From: Plazaster borealis
Lineage: Eukaryota > Echinodermata > Asteroidea > Forcipulatida > Labidiasteridae
Assembly (NCBI GenBank): GCA_021014325.1
Contig: JAJGQC010000663.1
Span: 1-64,000 of the forward strand
Reading direction: 5' to 3'
DNA length: 64,000 bases
The position numbers were made by a program, and so were the translations under genes. The notes beneath the pieces are model-generated. The model was not told where the DNA came from, did not search any database, and saw only the letters and a list, made by a program, of their open reading frames with translations. Below, in pieces: positions 61,055 to 64,000 of this stretch (position 1 is its first letter; each line of letters begins with the position of its first letter).

Positions 61055-61260
61055 GAATACTAGTCACAAATGGTGCATGTGACATGGTATTTTGGCCGGT
61101 AACCCTATTCTTGTAAGCATAATTTTGTTGTGCTTAGCTCCTTTGACCTTTTAAGCTGGTTTATGAAATTGGGCCTAGGTCCCAAAATTTGGCCATATTG
61201 GGTTCTGAACTACTCAACTAGCTAATACTTTGATACCATCACATTGTTTGATGACTTCAG

Positions 61261-61402
61261 GTTGTGAATGGAAGCTTCACCTTCACAATAGGACCTGATG
61301 AGATGTACACTTTCACCACATCAGCCATGGGGACTAAAGGAAGCTACCAGGCACCCCCTCCATCCAAGCCGTTCCCACTGCCTTATTCAGACAACTTTGA
61401 CA
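61261..61402 (+). CDS. GALC: GALC exon
   Basis: Acceptor TGATGACTTCAG, donor GTAAGT. It encodes VVNGSFTFTIGPDEMYTFTT and GTKGSYQAPPPSKPFPLPYS, ending DNFD in phase 1. This is the GSFTF...DE...GxKGSY region at the end of the GALC beta-sandwich. Open throughout. Confidence 0.92.
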
Positions 61403-61463
61403 GTAAGTATAGGGCTCTAAATACCCACTGGACCAATTGGATCAGTAGCCCCACAACTGATCA

Positions 61464-61715
61464 GGGTCCAATTTCATGGCTCTGATTACTGCCGAATTCT
61501 GTGCTTGCAATCACCATTCCTCGCTTACAGGGCAAGCGCCAAATTTCTGCGCTAGCCGTGTTAGCAAAGAATGCCTCGTAATGTGGAGTGCGCAAGCGCA
61601 CCAGCAAAAATTCCCTGCTAACCTGTGAAATACACTTTTCGTAAGCGTGGAATTCCTTGCTTCCTTAAGCGCTGATTCTTTGCTGACGGTAAGCAGAACC
61701 ATGAAATTTGGCCTA
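61464..61715. mobile_element. MITE family D-like, copy 3
   Basis: GGGTCCAATTTCATGGCTC at the left and AACCATGAAATTTGGCC at the right form inverted ends of the same type. The interior has TAAGC/GCTTA words. Confidence 0.75.
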
Positions 61716-61903
61716 GGTCACCACATATTTGTTGAAGATTTAGACCTACCTGTATATATATTTCAATTCTAATCCATAACCATAAGTGAAAGAACTAAAA
61801 ATACAAATCTCTTCACACACAATGTTCACCATACTCTCAATAAGTTTTAAAGGAGAGTTTTTCAGACTATGTATTATCCTAATTGACTGTGTTATGTTTG
61901 CAG

Positions 61904-62074
61904 ACTATCCGCTGTACAGCGAAGCCAGTAACTTTGCTGACCAAGCCAGTGTGTGGGAGATTCGTGACAGTGATAATTCCAGTAATAAATATGTGATGGA
62001 GCAAGTCATGACTACCCTGTGTACTGGTGTGAGGCAGCCAGGTCACCCATCTCTGTCATTGGCAACTACTCATG
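61904..62074 (+). CDS. GALC: GALC exon, start of lectin domain (one-base break)
   Basis: Acceptor TTATGTTTGCAG, donor GTGAGT. It reads YPLYSEASNFADQASVWEIR, then after NKYVMEQV a missing base moves the frame to YPVYWCEAARSPISVIGNYS, the expected start of the C-terminal lectin-like domain. As written the last ~22 residues are out of frame. The remaining GALC exons lie beyond the window. Confidence 0.88.
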
Positions 62075-62174
62075 GTGAGTATGTATTTTGTGATGTCATT
62101 GGGTCGTTAAAATAAGACCATAACTCAGTCAAGGTGGTAGGGCCTACCATTAACTTTTACAGTGACTAGCCAGC

Positions 62175-64000
62175 GGAACCAGATAGCTGATACAGAACGG
62201 ACTACTGAAGAAATTTTATCTGTGCGGACTCAGTAAATAAGCCATGGTTTGAGATATCTTGAGAGTTTTAGGAGTTTGAATTTTGGGTCCAAAATCATAT
62301 GGTCGTAATTTTGATTTTTGATTTTGTGGTTTCAAATTATACAGAACGGACTGCTGAAGACAGTTTGTCAGTGCGGACTCAGTAAATAAGCCATATTTTG
62401 AGATATCTTGAGAGTTTTAGGAGTTTGAATTTTGGGTCCAAAATCATAAAAAATTCACCATGCCGGCATGGTCAAATTTTCAGATTTTTGTCGAAATCTT
62501 GATTTTTGATTTTATGATTTCAAATGATGCAGAACGGACTGCTGAAGACATTTTACCAGTACAGACTCAGTAAATAAGCCATAGTTTGAGATATTTTGAG
62601 AGTTTTAGGAGTTTGAATTTTGGGTACAAAATCATACAAATTCACCATGCCGGCATGGTCAAATTTTCAGACTTCGGTCGTAATTTTGATTTTTGATTTT
62701 ATGGTTTCAAATGATACAGAACGGACAGCTGAAGACATTTTGTCCGTGCAGACTCAGTAAATAAGCCATATTTTGAGATATCTTTAGAGTTTTAGGAGTT
62801 TGAAATTTGGGTCAAAAATCATAAAATTTCACCATGCTGGCATTGTCTAATTTTGAGATTTTGGTCAAAATTTTTGTTTTGATTTTATGGTTTCAAATGA
62901 TACAAAACGAACTGCTGAAGACATGTCATCTTTGCGGTCTCAGTTAATAAGCCATAGTTTGAGATATCTTGAGAGTTTTAGGAGTTTGAATTTTGGGTTC
63001 AAAATCATAAAAATCACCATGCCGGCATGGTCAAATTTTCATATTTTAGTCAAAATTTTGATTTTTGATTTTGTGGTTTCAAATGATACAGAACGGACTG
63101 CTGAAGACATTTTGTCAGTGCGGACTCAGTTAATAAGCCATAGTTTGAGATATCTTGAGAGTTTTAGGAGTTTGAATTTTGGGTCCAAAATCATTAAAAT
63201 TCACCATGCCGGCATGGTCAAATTTTCAGATTTTGGTTGAAATTTTTGTTTTGATTTTATGGTTTCAAATGATACAGAACGAACTGCTGAAGACATGTCA
63301 TCTTTGCGGTCTCAGTTAATAAGCCATAGTTTGAGATATCTTGAGAGTTTTAGGAGTTTGAATTTTGGGTTCAAAATCATAAAAATTCACCATGCCGGCA
63401 TGGTCAAATTTTCATATTTTAGTCGAAATTTTGATTTTTGATTTTGTGGTTTCAAATGATACAGAACGGACTGCTGAAGACAATTTGTCAGTGCGGACTC
63501 AGTTAATAAGCCATATTTTGAGATATCTTGAGAGTTTTAGGAGTTTGAATTTTGGGTCCAAAATCATTAAAATTCACCATGCCGGCATGGTCAAATTTTC
63601 AGACTTCGGTCGTAATTTTGATTTTTGATTTTATGGTTTCAAATGATACAGAACGGACAGCTGAAGACATTTTGTCCGTGCAGACTCAGTAAATAAGCCA
63701 TATTTTGAGATATCTTTAGAGTTTTAGGAGTTTGAATTTTGGGTCAAAAATCATAAATTTCACCATGCTGGCATGGTCTAATTTTCAGATTTTGGTCAAA
63801 GTTTTTGTTTTGATTTTTTGGTTTCAAATGATGCAGAACGGACTGCTGAAGACATTTTATCAGTACAGAATCAGTAAATAAGCCATAGTTTGAGATATTT
63901 TGAGAGTTTTAGGAGTTTGAATTTTGGGTCCAAAATCATAAAAATTCACCATGCCGGCATGGTCAAATTTTCAGATTTTGGTTGAAATTTTTGTTTTGAT
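62175..64000. repeat. ~186-bp satellite, about ten copies, runs off the window
   Basis: The period is 185-188 bp. The unit contains ACAGAACGGACTGCTGAAGA, AAGCCATA-TTTGAGATATC, GAGAGTTTTAGGAGTTTGAA and the 14-bp palindrome CCATGCCGGCATGG. Copy starts are near 62195, 62340, 62528, 62715, 62903, 63088, 63275, 63460, 63646 and 63832. It lies in the GALC intron after 62074. Open frames inside it are by-products. Confidence 0.95.

Noticed and set aside
62887..63628. Repeated frames of about 117 and 60 residues near the window end
   Set aside because: They are translations of the 186-bp satellite; each is closed within a few units and frames differ between units.

Overview
Organism and overall character. 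The window is eukaryotic: AT-rich, with short exons bounded by GT/AG junctions, long introns and many kinds of transposable element. The large number of AGGCCT-type words, the tRNA-derived SINE tails and the galactosylceramidase-like gene fit a marine invertebrate deuterostome. I favour an echinoderm, but this is inference. No bacterial or organellar genes are seen.

Layout. 1-8.5 kb holds no convincing gene. It contains ~430-bp tandem units, a foldback element, a TTAA-type MITE and a 66-bp minisatellite (about 6.72-7.71 kb). 8.56-19.05 kb (minus strand) is a ~10.5-kb Helentron-type rolling-circle transposon. Its reading frame holds, in order, a 23-residue minisatellite leader, a PHD finger, a herpesvirus-tegument-like cysteine protease domain, an OTU protease domain, an 18-residue Lys/Asp-rich repeat array, a cysteine-rich region, a HUH Rep domain, a PIF1-type helicase and a C-terminal AP-like endonuclease. 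The frame is broken by two nonsense codons, one TAA junction and about six frameshifts. A splice acceptor precedes its first ATG and a possible leader donor lies in a CpG-rich segment at 21.9-22.5 kb.

23.6-28.19 kb (plus) is a multi-exon gene for a ~286-residue RPA-like OB-fold protein. 32.2-35.4 kb (minus) has two exons of an unrecognised gene with a small beta-barrel-like segment. 38.7-41.2 kb (minus) is a Tc1-family transposase gene with two introns; splicing gives an unbroken 341-residue protein with a complete DD34E triad and a poly(A) signal. 44.1-46.5 kb (minus) is a decayed Penelope-like reverse transcriptase.

46.7-62.07 kb (plus) contains consecutive internal exons of a galactosylceramidase (GALC, GH59) gene. 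The exon with the acid/base Glu is present three times in tandem: one intact, one truncated, one frameshifted. The following intron holds a ~186-bp satellite that runs off the window. N-terminal GALC exons were not found and the C-terminal exons lie beyond the window.

Cross-cutting observation. Frame breaks in unrelated loci (Helentron, OB-fold gene, GALC, the minus-strand gene) mostly look like one missing base. That suggests consensus deletion errors as well as, or instead of, real decay. The spliced Tc1 gene has none.
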